Assembly: GCA_017465605.1 (NCBI GenBank)
Contig: JAFTVW010000018.1
Coordinates: 43,553 to 107,552, forward strand
Reading direction: 5' to 3'
Length of the DNA: 64,000 bases
From: Alistipes sp.
Lineage (GTDB): Bacteria > Bacteroidota > Bacteroidia > Bacteroidales > Rikenellaceae
The notes under the pieces were generated by a model that had not been told where the DNA came from, made no database searches, and saw only the letters and a program-made list of their open reading frames with translations. This document shows positions 19,799-29,557 of this stretch, in pieces. Each line of letters opens with the position of its first letter. Position 1 is the stretch's first letter. A program made the position numbers and the translations under genes.

Positions 19799-20791
19799 AT
19801 GCAATTTCGTACCTATATAAATATTAAGCCTTGCTCGGAGCAAATCGACCATTCAAAATCGATTTTCTCACTTGGCTCGTGCTTTGCCGAAAATATAGCA
19901 TCGAAATTGCAACGTGCCAAGTTTCGCGTGACAGCATCACCGACAGGCATACTCTTCAACCCCGAATCAATAGCCGACACTATTACCCGATTGGCCAGCA
20001 CTCATTGCGACGAATCGCTCAATATGGCTATACGAGAGGACCTGCACAGCTGCGACGGCAGATGGTTTAGTTATGATGTCCACTCATCGCTTTGCGACAA
20101 CGACACAGATACAACCGTAGCAAAAATCGCAGCGGCATATCGTCAAGGTCACGAAGCCCTACAACAAAGCGACGTGGTGATACTTACATTTGGCACAGCG
20201 TGGGTATATCGTCTGCGGGAGACAGGAGAGGTGGTAGCAAATTGTCACAAGCAACCACACAACCTATTTTCGCGCGAACTGCTTAGCGTAGAACATATTG
20301 TCAACCGATATTCAGAGCTACTTTCGAATGCGGCATTGGCAGACAAAAGAGTGATTTTCACAGTCAGTCCCGTACGTCATTTAGCCGACGGATTGGCCGA
20401 CAACTCATTGAGCAAAGCGATATTAAGAGTTGCCATCGGAGAGCTTGTTCGCACTCATTCAAACGTTGAGTACTTCCCCGCCTACGAAATACTCAACGAT
20501 GAGTTGCGCGACTACCGATTCTATGCCGAGGATATGATTCACCCCTCACCGACGGCTATAAATTATATCTGGCAACGCTTTGGTGAGTATGCGTTTAGTG
20601 ACTCAACTCGTCAATTAATCGAGCAAGCCGAGAGTATTACACAGGCATCGGAGCATCGCCCTATGAATCCCGCATCGCAAGCACACAAAACATTCTGCAA
20701 GCAGATGCTCGATAGAATAGCGAAGATTAAAGAACGCCACCCAAACTTAGATTTCAGCAAGGAAACAGATAGTTTTTGCAAATATTTATAA
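19799..20791 (+). CDS. GSCFA-domain protein
   Basis: A 330-residue protein with the diagnostic LGSCFAENIASKL motif (residues 26-38), which names the GSCFA family. The fold is thought to be SGNH-hydrolase-like: the Ser in GSCFA would be the nucleophile, VVILTFGTAWVYR gives the Gly block, and AEDMIHPSPTAINYIW near residue 245 supplies a D-x-x-H-type pair. That fits an esterase or acyltransferase role, but the substrate is unknown. No signal peptide is seen, so it is probably cytoplasmic. It lies 12 bp downstream of the ABC-F gene and ends 36 bp before the start of the next, phosphatase-like gene. Confidence 0.85.
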   Translation: MQFRTYINIKPCSEQIDHSKSIFSLGSCFAENIASKLQRAKFRVTASPTGILFNPESIADTITRLASTHCDESLNMAIREDLHSCDGRWFSYDVHSSLCDNDTDTTVAKIAAAYRQGHEALQQSDVVILTFGTAWVYRLRETGEVVANCHKQPHNLFSRELLSVEHIVNRYSELLSNAALADKRVIFTVSPVRHLADGLADNSLSKAILRVAIGELVRTHSNVEYFPAYEILNDELRDYRFYAEDMIHPSPTAINYIWQRFGEYAFSDSTRQLIEQAESITQASEHRPMNPASQAHKTFCKQMLDRIAKIKERHPNLDFSKETDSFCKYL

Positions 20792-20826
20792 TTTTTGTAG
20801 TAATTTTACGCCTTCAATTTTACAAG

Positions 20827-22452
20827 ATGATGAAACAAATAACCATATACATCTCAACACTACTGGCTGCCATAGTGCTTTTCGCCACACCTGCCAAATC
20901 GCAGACAACACCTCGAATGGTCGTAAACATCGTGGTAGGCTCAATGCAAGCCGAAGATTTGGAACGATATTCATCGAACTTTACAACCAGTGGATTCAAA
21001 CGTTTGATGGAGCAGGGAGCGTGGTTTACCAACGCTTCGTATGACTATATGCAGACTACAACACCCGTATCGTTGGCAACAATCTCTACGGGAGCATTGC
21101 CTTCAACCCACGGTGTAGTAGCAGAGAGTTGGTATGAATACATCGGCAACAAGCGCACTTCGCTTGTCGAGGATAGCAAAGAGCAGTGCGTAAATTACAG
21201 CGGAGGCTCGAAGGGTTATTCGCCCCGCAATCTTTTTGCCGAGACCATCAGTGAGGCACTTGCCGAACACGACGATAAGAGCCGTATTGCGACAATTGCT
21301 ATTGAGCCATCATCGGCCATTATTACTGCTGGTCGTGCAGGTGAGGTCTATTGGTTGGAGAATTTACAAGCATCGTGGGTTACATCGAGTTTCTATACCA
21401 AAGAGCTACCACAATGGATTGCCCTATACAATAGAAACGATGGTAACAAGACCCACACTATAAAGCGTTGGGAGTTGCTTCTGCCATACGACGATTATCG
21501 AAATTCACAGGTGTCGTGCATTGAAGGGTTGAAGAGCAAAAACGACAAACGCATAACCTTCATTGGCGATGAAAAGTCACCAGCCATCAGCAACAAGGAC
21601 GATGTTTATGAGCAGATGTGCTATACCCCAGCTGGTAATAATGCAATATTCTCATTCGCCAAGCAACTCATCTCAAACAACGAAATGGGGAAAGACGAGT
21701 CAATTGATATGCTCAACATCGTACTCGACTCACCGACAAAGATATGCCAGCGATTTGGCCCTGAATCGGTTGAATACGAGGATATGATTTACCGACTGGA
21801 CCGCAACATCGAGGAGCTATTATCGTTCCTCTCGGCTCAGGTTACAGACCCTCGACAAATAATCGTAACGCTTACTGCCACTCACGGTACAAGCCCATCG
21901 TATAACACACCGGGTAAGGAGCAGGAGCGATTCAATGTTCGTCAGGCTGAGGTAATCACCAATGCCTTCATCGGCTCACAACACGGTAACGGAGAGTGGA
22001 TTTTGGGTTGCATCGACAACGCAATATATCTCAACCACAACCTCATCTACGAGAAGGGCCTTTCGATTGCTGAGATTCAGCACGATGTAGCCACATTCCT
22101 TATGCAATTACGAGGTGTATCGCACGCCGTATCGGCCGAAGCTATGCGTAACACCTACTTCGGAAGTGGTTATGGCCGCAAGATACAAAACGGATTCTAT
22201 CCACGTCGCTCAGGCGATGTTATAATAAACCTTATGCCGGGTTGGATTACCGAGCAGGAGGGCATTCGCTCATCATCGGGTTCGATGTACCTATACGACA
22301 CAGAGGTCCCTCTTATCATTTATGGTGGCAATGTAAAGGCTGCTCGCCACGATGATAAGAGCGATATGACATCACTTGCCGTCACTGAGGCGCGATTATT
22401 GGGAATCAAGACACCATCGGCTGCCGAAGGTGAAGTTTTGAGTATTTTTTAG
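20827..22452 (+). CDS. Secreted alkaline-phosphatase-superfamily protein lacking metal ligands (probable pseudoenzyme)
   Basis: A 541-residue protein starting at ATG 20827 (MMKQITIY), with a signal peptide ending near residue 25 (TPAKSQ). The overall layout follows PafA-type phosphatases: GGFKRL-like SGFKRLMEQGA, LPSTHGV, YRLDRNIEELLSFL, QNGFYPRRSGDVI, and the closing LLGIKTPSAAEGEVL. Nearly every catalytic position of that family is changed: VVDQM reads VVGSM (residues 36-40), the D-x3-H metal pair before FGP reads T304-x3-Q308, TADHG reads TATHG (350-354), and YDTHVP reads YDTEVP. A Thr remains at the nucleophile position (78-80, TTP). It is probably an inactive, binding or structural derivative. 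Upstream of sufE, 11 bp gap. Confidence 0.85.
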   Translation: MMKQITIYISTLLAAIVLFATPAKSQTTPRMVVNIVVGSMQAEDLERYSSNFTTSGFKRLMEQGAWFTNASYDYMQTTTPVSLATISTGALPSTHGVVAESWYEYIGNKRTSLVEDSKEQCVNYSGGSKGYSPRNLFAETISEALAEHDDKSRIATIAIEPSSAIITAGRAGEVYWLENLQASWVTSSFYTKELPQWIALYNRNDGNKTHTIKRWELLLPYDDYRNSQVSCIEGLKSKNDKRITFIGDEKSPAISNKDDVYEQMCYTPAGNNAIFSFAKQLISNNEMGKDESIDMLNIVLDSPTKICQRFGPESVEYEDMIYRLDRNIEELLSFLSAQVTDPRQIIVTLTATHGTSPSYNTPGKEQERFNVRQAEVITNAFIGSQHGNGEWILGCIDNAIYLNHNLIYEKGLSIAEIQHDVATFLMQLRGVSHAVSAEAMRNTYFGSGYGRKIQNGFYPRRSGDVIINLMPGWITEQEGIRSSSGSMYLYDTEVPLIIYGGNVKAARHDDKSDMTSLAVTEARLLGIKTPSAAEGEVLSIF

Positions 22453-22463
22453 AGAAAAGTGCT

Positions 22464-22880
22464 ATGAAAGACCAAATTCAAGAGGAGATTATCGAGGAGT
22501 TCTCGGCATTTGACGAGTGGCTCGACAAATACGACTATCTTATAGAACTAAGCGACACTCTGCCAGCAATCGTGGCCGAGCATCGCACCGACGATTATGT
22601 GATTAAAGGTTGCCTATCGCGCGTGTGGGTTGATGCACGCATAGAGCAAGGAAAAGTATTCTTTTCAGCCGATAGCGATGCTATCATCACCAAAGGAATC
22701 ATCGCCCTGCTCATTCGTGTAATGAATGGACGTACACCGTCTGAGATTATTGATATGGACTTATACTTCATCGATGCCATCGGTCTTGGCGAGAATCTAT
22801 CACCCACGCGTAGCAATGGTCTTTTGGCTATGATTAAGCAGATGAAGATGTATGCATTAGCCTTCAACGCACAAGCATAA
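22464..22880 (+). CDS. sufE: SufE-like cysteine desulfurase sulfur acceptor
   Basis: A 138-residue SufE. The active cysteine lies in VIKGCLSRVWVDA (about residue 50), the loop that accepts persulfide sulfur from SufS. The C-terminal part (LLIRVMNGRTPSEIIDMD and LSPTRSNGLLAMIKQMK) is the conserved SufE helical region. It feeds sulfur to the SUF iron-sulfur assembly scaffold. It is followed after 27 bp by a DUF59/MIP18 protein of the same pathway. The core sufBCDS genes are not in this window. Confidence 0.93.
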   Translation: MKDQIQEEIIEEFSAFDEWLDKYDYLIELSDTLPAIVAEHRTDDYVIKGCLSRVWVDARIEQGKVFFSADSDAIITKGIIALLIRVMNGRTPSEIIDMDLYFIDAIGLGENLSPTRSNGLLAMIKQMKMYALAFNAQA

Positions 22881-22907
22881 AAGGCACAACGAGAAATACA
22901 ATTAGTT

Positions 22908-23228
22908 ATGACGCCCGAAGATATTTTGAAGGTAGAACACGATATTGTTCTCACACTTAAAAACATATACGACCCCGAGATTCCTGTCAACATCTACGAT
23001 TTGGGACTCATCTACGAGATAGACTTCACACCCGAAGGTGTGGCCAATATCAGAATGACTCTGACAGCCCCAAACTGCCCTATGGCAGATATGCTGATTG
23101 AGGATATTAACACTCAGGTCAAAAAGGTCAACGGAGTAAAATCGGTAAATATCATACTCACATTTGAGCCACCTTGGGACAAGAGTATGATGAGTGAGGA
23201 GGCACTCCTTGAACTCAACCTTCTATAA
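22908..23228 (+). CDS. DUF59/MIP18-family iron-sulfur assembly protein (SufT-like)
   Basis: A 106-residue protein of the MIP18 family: LKNIYDPEIPVNIYDLGLIYEI is the family's opening signature, and the conserved reactive cysteine lies in LTAPNCPMADMLIEDI. Related proteins (SufT, the N-terminal domain of Mrp/ApbC, eukaryotic MIP18/CIAO2) help mature Fe-S clusters. It lies between sufE and the DUF2851 gene, all with short gaps, so probably one transcript. Confidence 0.9.
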   Translation: MTPEDILKVEHDIVLTLKNIYDPEIPVNIYDLGLIYEIDFTPEGVANIRMTLTAPNCPMADMLIEDINTQVKKVNGVKSVNIILTFEPPWDKSMMSEEALLELNLL

Positions 23229-23245
23229 CGAAACATCAATCTACA

Positions 23246-24211
23246 ATGCAGTACAATAAGCGAGATATCAACCGATTGAAAGCAGGAGCATCGTACTTCG
23301 GCTGCGGAGGTTATCTGCACTCGCTTGACGCTTTGCATCGTAGCGAAATCTATAATCGTCTGGGATTCGACCGCCTTGCACGAAAGAATCGCGATATTGT
23401 ATCGTTCTATAAACAGTGCAACGAGAATTGGCCGCAAACATTCTATTTGATGCTCCTCCGCACAATGGGAGGAATGGATAATAAGGAGGCTTTTACGGAG
23501 CTTGCCCAGCGGGTACCATACGCAGCTATTCTGCGCGAAAAATTATCGGCTCAAAATATTGAGGCTATGCTTATTGGAGCCAGCGGACTGCTGGAATTGT
23601 ACCCTCACGATGAGTACATACTCAATCTCAAACGCGACTACGAGTATCTAGCATCTAAATACTCAATCGAGGCTATGGAGCCTGCCGATTGGAAGTTAAC
23701 GAAGATATATCCCAACAACCACCCTATTCTGCGACTATCGCAAATCACCACCTTCCTTACACACACTCAAAACGTAATGGACCGTATGTTGGAGTGCCGC
23801 ACAAGCGATGATGTGCAACGCCTTTTCGGGTGCGAGACACGCCCATATTGGCTCACTCATTACACCCCCGCAAGCGACATTCAAAAGAGTGTATCGAAAC
23901 GAATAGGACGCACGAAGAGCGACCTTCTCGCAATTAATTTGGTGGTGCAAATGCAGTTCGCTTATAGCGAATATACGGGTAATGAAAAGCTGCGCAGCAG
24001 AGCGCTGTCGCTATTGGAGAGCTTGCCAGCAGAGAAGAATTCAATCATCTCACAATGGAATAGTTACGGTCTTTTGGCTCGCTCTGCATTCGATAGTCAA
24101 GCTCTACTTCAACTATCGTTTGAATATTGCCGAGAGCGACGCTGTGAAGAGTGTCCCGTAGGCAGGAGAATATTGGCAAAAGTAGCCGCGGTGGAGTCCC
24201 ACGCCGAATAG
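23246..24211 (+). CDS. DUF2851 family protein lacking the usual N-terminal domain
   Basis: A 321-residue protein. From about residue 40 on it matches DUF2851: NWPQTFYLMLLRTMGG, AMLIGASGLLELYPHDEY, HPILRLSQITTFL, LLESLPAEKNSIISQW, SQALLQLSFEYCRERRCEECPVG. The three closing cysteines are the family's C-terminal pattern. Typical Bacteroidota members are about 100 residues longer and start with a beta-rich domain carrying G-P-D-F and N-V-x-x-H motifs. That part is absent here, and the upstream DNA encodes the DUF59 protein instead. Function is unknown in the family. It lies 17 bp after the DUF59 gene and is the last gene before the secA promoter region. Confidence 0.8.
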   Translation: MQYNKRDINRLKAGASYFGCGGYLHSLDALHRSEIYNRLGFDRLARKNRDIVSFYKQCNENWPQTFYLMLLRTMGGMDNKEAFTELAQRVPYAAILREKLSAQNIEAMLIGASGLLELYPHDEYILNLKRDYEYLASKYSIEAMEPADWKLTKIYPNNHPILRLSQITTFLTHTQNVMDRMLECRTSDDVQRLFGCETRPYWLTHYTPASDIQKSVSKRIGRTKSDLLAINLVVQMQFAYSEYTGNEKLRSRALSLLESLPAEKNSIISQWNSYGLLARSAFDSQALLQLSFEYCRERRCEECPVGRRILAKVAAVESHAE

Positions 24212-24359
24212 TCTTACCTATCGCAAACCACCTAAACAAATCGGCAAAGCTCTGCCAAAATATCACAACAAGAGCCCAATTTTAGGCTATCCTTACACAA
24301 TTCTCATACGCTATCCCAAACAAATAATCTCGCATCTCGAAGAGTCTGAGGTGCAATAT
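24212..24359. other. Intergenic stretch upstream of secA
   Basis: An AT-rich stretch with no convincing reading frame or RNA gene. A weak hairpin (AGCC/GGCT arms near 24273-24288) could mark the end of the upstream transcript, but it lacks a T-tract. Confidence 0.4.
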
Positions 24360-24390
24360 TTTGCCATTTGAAAAGAAATGGTTATATTTG
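24360..24390 (+). promoter_or_regulatory. Promoter of secA (Bacteroidota consensus)
   Basis: TTTG at 24360-24363, a 19-base spacer, then TATATTTG at 24383-24390: an exact match to the consensus TTTG-N19-21-TAnnTTTG of the Bacteroidota primary sigma factor. The start codon of secA lies 40 bases downstream. Confidence 0.75.
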
Positions 24391-24430
24391 TAGGATTTAT
24401 GTACGCAAAAAGAAAAAACAATAAATAATT

Positions 24431-27400
24431 ATGGATATAGTTAGCAGTATTTTGAAGCTCTTCTTCGGGTCTAAATCAGACAAGGACCGCAAGCAGATAG
24501 AGCCTTACGTTAAGAGAATCAAGGAGATATACCCTTCGATTGAGAAGTTGTCGAATGATGAACTTCGCGCCCATAGCGCAGAGTTGATGCGTCGCATTGC
24601 CGATTTCATTGCTCAGGACGAGGCTCACATTGCCGAGCAGAAAGCAAAATTGGAGTTGGCCGAGACATCACTCGCCGACAAAGAGAAGATTTCAAAAGAT
24701 ATTGACGTTACCACAAAACGTATCGACGAGAAGATTGAGCAGAAACTCGACGAGATTCTGCCTGAGGCGTTTGCCATTATGAAAGATACAGCTCGTCGTT
24801 TCACACAGAACGAGACCGTAGAGGTTACAGCCAACGATTTCGACCGTAACCTTGCCGCAAGCAAGGATTTTGTCACCATTGAGGGCGACAAGGCTATATA
24901 TGCGACACACTGGTTGGCTGGTGGTAACGATATGAAGTGGGAGATGATTCACTACGACGTTCAGCTCTTCGGTGGTGTTGTACTTCACAAGGGTAAAATC
25001 TCAGAGATGGCCACAGGTGAGGGTAAGACTTTGGTTGCAACTCTCCCCGTATTCTTGAATGCGTTGGCTCGCAAGGGTGTACACGTCGTAACTGTGAACG
25101 ACTACCTGGCACGTCGTGACTCAGAGTGGATGGGGCCTATGTATGAGTTCCACGGATTATCGGTTGACTGTATCGACAAGCATCAGCCCAACTCGGAGGC
25201 TCGCCGCAAGGCTTATATGGCCGACATTACATTCGGTACAAACAACGAGTACGGTTTCGACTACTTGCGCGACAATATGGCCTCTTCGCCAAAGGATTTG
25301 GTTCAGCGCAAGCACCACTATGCCATTGTCGATGAGGTTGACTCTGTGTTGATTGATGATGCCCGAACACCGCTTATCATCTCAGGTCCAGTACCCAAAG
25401 GCGATGACCAGATGTTTGAGGAGTATCGCCCTTCAATCGAGCACCTCTACAACTTGCAAAAGAACTTTGTCACTTCGCTCGTTGCCGAGTCACGCAAACT
25501 CTTTGCCGAAGGCAAGGTTGACGAGGGTGGTGTTTTGCTATATCGCGCCCACAAGGGTCTGCCCAAGTATAAACCTATCATTAAGTTCCTCTCGGAGCCC
25601 GGTATTAAGGTTCAGTTCCAGAAGATTGAGAATATCTTTATGCAGGACAACAACCGCCGTATGCACGAGATTACCGACGATTTGTACTTCGTAATTGACG
25701 AGAAGCTAAACTCGGTTGAGCTTACGGATAAGGGTCACGATGTGTTATCAAAATATTTCAAGGAGGACGGATTCTTCGTATTGCCCGATATTGGCAGCGA
25801 GATTGCCGAGTTGGAGAAGCAGGAACTTGATGTAGAGGAGAAGGTAAATCGCAAAGACCAAATCATCAACGACTACTCTATCAAGTCGGAGCGTGTACAC
25901 ACCGTAAACCAGCTCTTGAAGGCATACTCAATGTTTGAGAAGGACGTAGAGTATGTTGTGATGGACAACAAGGTGAAAATCGTTGACGAGCAGACTGGTC
26001 GTATCCTCGATGGCCGCCGTTACTCTGACGGTTTGCATCAGGCAATTGAGGCTAAGGAGCGCGTAAAGGTCGAGGCTGCTACACAGACATTTGCAACTAT
26101 CACATTGCAGAACTACTTCCGTATGTACCACAAGTTGGCAGGTATGACAGGTACTGCCGAGACTGAGGCATCGGAGTTCTGGAACATCTATAAGTTGGAC
26201 GTTGTGGTAATTCCTACCAACCGTCCCGTTATCCGCGATGACCGCGAGGATTTGGTTTACAAGACCAAGCGAGAGAAATACAACGCCGTAATCGAGGAGG
26301 TTGTACGTTTGGTTGAAGCCAAGCGTCCCGTATTGGTTGGTACAACATCGGTTGAGATCTCTGAGCTTTTGAGCCGTATGCTTAAATTGCGCGGTATCAA
26401 GCACAATGTCCTCAACGCCAAGCAGCACCAGTTGGAGGCTCAGATTGTAGCCGAGGCTGGCCGTACAGGACAGGTTACCATTGCAACAAATATGGCAGGT
26501 CGTGGTACCGATATCAAACTCTCACCCGAAGCTAAGGAGGCTGGCGGTTTGGCCATCATCGGTACTGAGCGTCACGAGAGCCGTCGCGTGGACCGTCAGC
26601 TGCGAGGTCGTGCAGGACGTCAGGGTGACCCGGGCTCTTCACAATTCTTTGTATCGTTGGAGGACGATTTGATGCGTCTGTTTGGCTCGGCCCGTATCGC
26701 ATCGCTTATGGATAGAATGGGCATCGAAGAGGGCGAGGTAATTCAAGCATCGATGATGACCAAGGCTATCGAGCGCGCACAGAAGAAGGTCGAGGAGAAC
26801 AACTTCGGTATTCGTAAGCGTTTGTTGGAGTACGACGATGTTATGAACTCGCAGCGTGAGGTTATCTACACTCGCCGCCGCCACGCTTTGTACGGAGAGC
26901 GTATCGAAATTGACTTGAACAATATTATGTACGACTTCGCTGAGTCGTTTATGCAGAACCACGAGGGTATGGACTACGAGTCATTCACATTTGAGTTGAT
27001 TCGCGAAGTAGCACTTCACCCATCATTCGATGAGGCCAAGTACAACTCATTGAAACCTCGCGAGATTGTGGAACTTATCGTAGAGGACTTGCGCACACAA
27101 TTTGCTCGTCGTGGAAAGTTTGCTGCCGATACAGTGCGTCGCACTATGGAGGTAATCTACGAGGACAACAAGAATAATATGGAGCGTCAAATCAGCTTCC
27201 CGCTCACCGATGGCCACTTGGGCTACCACGTTCCCGTTGAGTTGCAGCGTTGCAAGGATACTGATTGTGCCGAGATTTACAAGGTATTTGCAAAGATTGT
27301 GATGTTCACCACAATCGACGATGCGTGGAGAGAGCATTTGCGCGAGATGGACGAGTTGCGTCAGAGCGTACAGAATGCCACATACGAGCAGAAAGACCCA

Positions 27401-27724
27401 TTGCTTATCTACAAGTTGGAGTCGTATAATCTCTTCTCGAAGATGCTCGAAAAGGTTAACCGCGACACTCTTGCAATTCTCAATAAGGCATATATTCCTA
27501 CTCGTGAGAATAATCCAGAGTCGGTACAGCAAGAGCGTCAGCAGAAGGCAAAAGTTGATGTCAACAAGTTGCAGGCATCTCGTATGGCTGCGGCAGCTGC
27601 TGCGGGTCAGGCCGAGAAGAGCAAGCCTGCTCCTATCAAGGTTGAGAAGAAGGTGGGCCGCAACGACCCTTGCCCTTGTGGTAGTGGCAAGAAGTATAAG
27701 CACTGTCACGGCAAAGCAATGTAA
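24431..27724 (+). CDS. secA: Preprotein translocase ATPase SecA
   Basis: A 1097-residue SecA, the motor that drives secretory proteins through SecYEG. Walker A is [21 protein letters not shown]-type Walker B is [24 protein letters not shown], and motif VI is [22 protein letters not shown]. The preprotein cross-linking, helical wing and scaffold regions follow. The C-terminus carries the zinc-binding tail [17 protein letters not shown], which binds SecB or phospholipid. The length exceeds E. coli SecA (901) because of insertions (about 330-400 and 425-460) typical of Bacteroidota. It has its own promoter and is followed after 21 bp by a secreted WbsX-like protein. Confidence 0.98.
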   Translation: MDIVSSILKLFFGSKSDKDRKQIEPYVKRIKEIYPSIEKLSNDELRAHSAELMRRIADFIAQDEAHIAEQKAKLELAETSLADKEKISKDIDVTTKRIDEKIEQKLDEILPEAFAIMKDTARRFTQNETVEVTANDFDRNLAASKDFVTIEGDKAIYATHWLAGGNDMKWEMIHYDVQLFGGVVLHKGKISEMATGEGKTLVATLPVFLNALARKGVHVVTVNDYLARRDSEWMGPMYEFHGLSVDCIDKHQPNSEARRKAYMADITFGTNNEYGFDYLRDNMASSPKDLVQRKHHYAIVDEVDSVLIDDARTPLIISGPVPKGDDQMFEEYRPSIEHLYNLQKNFVTSLVAESRKLFAEGKVDEGGVLLYRAHKGLPKYKPIIKFLSEPGIKVQFQKIENIFMQDNNRRMHEITDDLYFVIDEKLNSVELTDKGHDVLSKYFKEDGFFVLPDIGSEIAELEKQELDVEEKVNRKDQIINDYSIKSERVHTVNQLLKAYSMFEKDVEYVVMDNKVKIVDEQTGRILDGRRYSDGLHQAIEAKERVKVEAATQTFATITLQNYFRMYHKLAGMTGTAETEASEFWNIYKLDVVVIPTNRPVIRDDREDLVYKTKREKYNAVIEEVVRLVEAKRPVLVGTTSVEISELLSRMLKLRGIKHNVLNAKQHQLEAQIVAEAGRTGQVTIATNMAGRGTDIKLSPEAKEAGGLAIIGTERHESRRVDRQLRGRAGRQGDPGSSQFFVSLEDDLMRLFGSARIASLMDRMGIEEGEVIQASMMTKAIERAQKKVEENNFGIRKRLLEYDDVMNSQREVIYTRRRHALYGERIEIDLNNIMYDFAESFMQNHEGMDYESFTFELIREVALHPSFDEAKYNSLKPREIVELIVEDLRTQFARRGKFAADTVRRTMEVIYEDNKNNMERQISFPLTDGHLGYHVPVELQRCKDTDCAEIYKVFAKIVMFTTIDDAWREHLREMDELRQSVQNATYEQKDPLLIYKLESYNLFSKMLEKVNRDTLAILNKAYIPTRENNPESVQQERQQKAKVDVNKLQASRMAAAAAAGQAEKSKPAPIKVEKKVGRNDPCPCGSGKKYKHCHGKAM

Positions 27725-27745
27725 CAATTTTTAATTAAATCGGCA

Positions 27746-28936
27746 ATGAAACACGTTGGAATAAAATTAATCGTCTTGTTATGTGCTACGCTATACGCAT
27801 TGGGAGTAAGAGCACAAGCAACGCCGCAAAAATACGACGTAGCAGCATTCCTATACCCAGCATACGCTTCCGATGACATACGCTTGCGGCCATTTTGGCC
27901 TATGGGCATCGGGGAATGGGAGACCGTTATGACAATGCAACAACGTAATCCGGATCATTATTGGGATCGTAAACCATTATGGGGATATATCAACGAGGCC
28001 GACCCCGCTGTAATGGAAATGGAGATAGAGCAAGCCACAAAACACGGTGTTAATGTCTTTATTTTCGATTGGTATTGGTACGATGGCCGCCCATTTATGG
28101 AGACAACACTCAACAACGGCTTCCTGAAAGCAAAGAATGTTGACAAGATGAAGTTCTACCTTATGTGGGCTAACCACGATGTGCTCAACCTATGGGATAC
28201 ACGCCTAGCTCGCTACAACGAAAATAACGTAATTTGGCAAGGCAAGGTGGATAGAGAAGAGTTTGAGAAGATTTGCAAACGCAATATCGAACTCTACTTC
28301 AAACACCCGCAATACTACAAGATTGATGGCAAGCCAGTCTTTATGGTTTACGACATACCTAACCTTATTAACGGACTTGGAGGTATTGAGCAAACAATTG
28401 ATGCCCTCAAATGGTTCCGCAAGGAGGTGCGTAAAGCGGGTTTCCCCGACCTCGAACTGCAATTTGCGATGTGGGCCATCAATCTAAATTATAGCGGATT
28501 AGATTCGAACAAGAGTGACAACCCACAAGATAATTTCATCAAAACTCTTGGCTTTGACAGTGCGACACACTATCAGTTTGTACACTTTACAAATGTCAAC
28601 CGTGACTACTCTGAAATCGTAGCTGATGCAGAGAAAGAGTGGAATAGGATTGACAAAGAATACACATTCACCTACTATCCTCACGTCAGCGTTGGTTGGG
28701 ACAATAGCCCTCGCACGGTTAAGAGTGCTGTTGTGAAAAACAACACTCCTGAGGCATTTGCAGACGCATTGCGCAAGGCCAAAGCTCACGCAGACAAACA
28801 CCCCGACCGCACACCACTGATTACCATCAACAGTTGGAACGAGTGGACCGAGACAAGCTATCTGCAACCCTGCAATATATATGGCTATGGGTATTTGGAA
28901 GCTGTAAAGAAAGTATTTATCGACGAAACTAAATAA
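27746..28936 (+). CDS. Secreted WbsX / GH99-like protein
   Basis: A 396-residue protein with a signal peptide (residues 1-23, ending VRAQA). The mature part is a single WbsX-type domain: AAFLYPAYASDD, FWPMGIGEWETV, INEADPAVMEMEIEQATKHGVNVFIFDWYWYDGRPFME, and the C-terminal INSWNEWTETSYLQP. WbsX domains are distant relatives of glycoside hydrolase family 99 (endo-mannosidase), with a TIM-barrel fold and acidic residues at strand ends such as the NEW motif here. The annotation 'glycosyltransferase WbsX' in databases is not supported by the fold, and a secreted glycan hydrolase is more likely. Substrate unknown. It is followed 4 bp later by the dCMP deaminase gene, an odd partner. Confidence 0.82.
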   Translation: MKHVGIKLIVLLCATLYALGVRAQATPQKYDVAAFLYPAYASDDIRLRPFWPMGIGEWETVMTMQQRNPDHYWDRKPLWGYINEADPAVMEMEIEQATKHGVNVFIFDWYWYDGRPFMETTLNNGFLKAKNVDKMKFYLMWANHDVLNLWDTRLARYNENNVIWQGKVDREEFEKICKRNIELYFKHPQYYKIDGKPVFMVYDIPNLINGLGGIEQTIDALKWFRKEVRKAGFPDLELQFAMWAINLNYSGLDSNKSDNPQDNFIKTLGFDSATHYQFVHFTNVNRDYSEIVADAEKEWNRIDKEYTFTYYPHVSVGWDNSPRTVKSAVVKNNTPEAFADALRKAKAHADKHPDRTPLITINSWNEWTETSYLQPCNIYGYGYLEAVKKVFIDETK

Positions 28937-28940
28937 CAAA

Positions 28941-29375
28941 ATGGGATACGAAGAGGAAAAACTCCGACAACTCGACCTTCGCTACCTCAGAATGGCACGT
29001 ATTTGGGCCGAGAATTCATATTGTGTACGCCGCAAGGTAGGCGCACTCATCGTGAAGGATAAGATGATTATATCCGACGGATACAACGGTACTCCATCGG
29101 GGTTTGAGAATATCTGCGAGGACGATATGGGCAAGACCAAACCATACGTTCTACACGCCGAGGCCAATGCCATCACAAAGGTTGCAAAGAGTGCCAACAA
29201 CTGCGATGGCTCAACGCTCTACATCACAGCTGCGCCTTGCATCGAGTGCTCTAAATTGATTATTCAAGCGGGTATTAAACGTGTTGTGTATCTTGACGAC
29301 TATCGCTCAGAGGACGGACTTAACCTATTGCGTCGCGTAGGTATCGAGTGTGTAAAACGCGACGAAGAGGAGTAA
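28941..29375 (+). CDS. dCMP deaminase family protein (ComEB-like)
   Basis: A 144-residue zinc deaminase. The metal site is HAEANAI (His and the proton-shuttle Glu) with APCIECSKLI (two Cys), the standard cytidine/deoxycytidylate deaminase pattern. VRRKVGALIVKDKMIISDGYNGTPSGFENICED is the deoxycytidylate deaminase nucleotide-binding region. It would convert dCMP to dUMP for thymidylate synthesis. It starts 4 bp after the WbsX-like gene and is followed by a strong terminator. Confidence 0.92.
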   Translation: MGYEEEKLRQLDLRYLRMARIWAENSYCVRRKVGALIVKDKMIISDGYNGTPSGFENICEDDMGKTKPYVLHAEANAITKVAKSANNCDGSTLYITAAPCIECSKLIIQAGIKRVVYLDDYRSEDGLNLLRRVGIECVKRDEEE

Positions 29376-29436
29376 TAAGGAGTAAGATTCTAAATCTTTG
29401 ACAATATAGAGATTTAATCAAATCCGTTCCATATAC

Positions 29437-29472
29437 AAATAATCCCCAGATTCTAAAATCTGGGGATTATTT
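29437..29472. terminator. Strong, probably bidirectional terminator
   Basis: A 16-bp perfect stem (29437-29452 with 29457-29472) around a CTAA loop. The core is AATCCCCAGATT/AATCTGGGGATT, the outer pairs are A-T and the right arm ends in TTTT. It sits between the convergent dCMP deaminase (+) and antiporter (-) genes and can serve both. Confidence 0.85.
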
Positions 29473-29557
29473 TACATATAAGGACAGGAAAGAGCGCAAT
29501 AGAAGAAGAGTGCGGAAGATGGCATTATGAGATAGGTAGCCACAAACACTACAATTC

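Noticed and set aside
20776-20826. Upstream start for the phosphatase-like protein
   Set aside because: It would overlap the GSCFA gene and put extra hydrophobic residues before a complete signal peptide; the ATG at 20827 is better.
27047-27727. 226-codon minus-strand frame opposite secA
   Set aside because: Antisense shadow of a highly conserved gene; no domain and no start signals.
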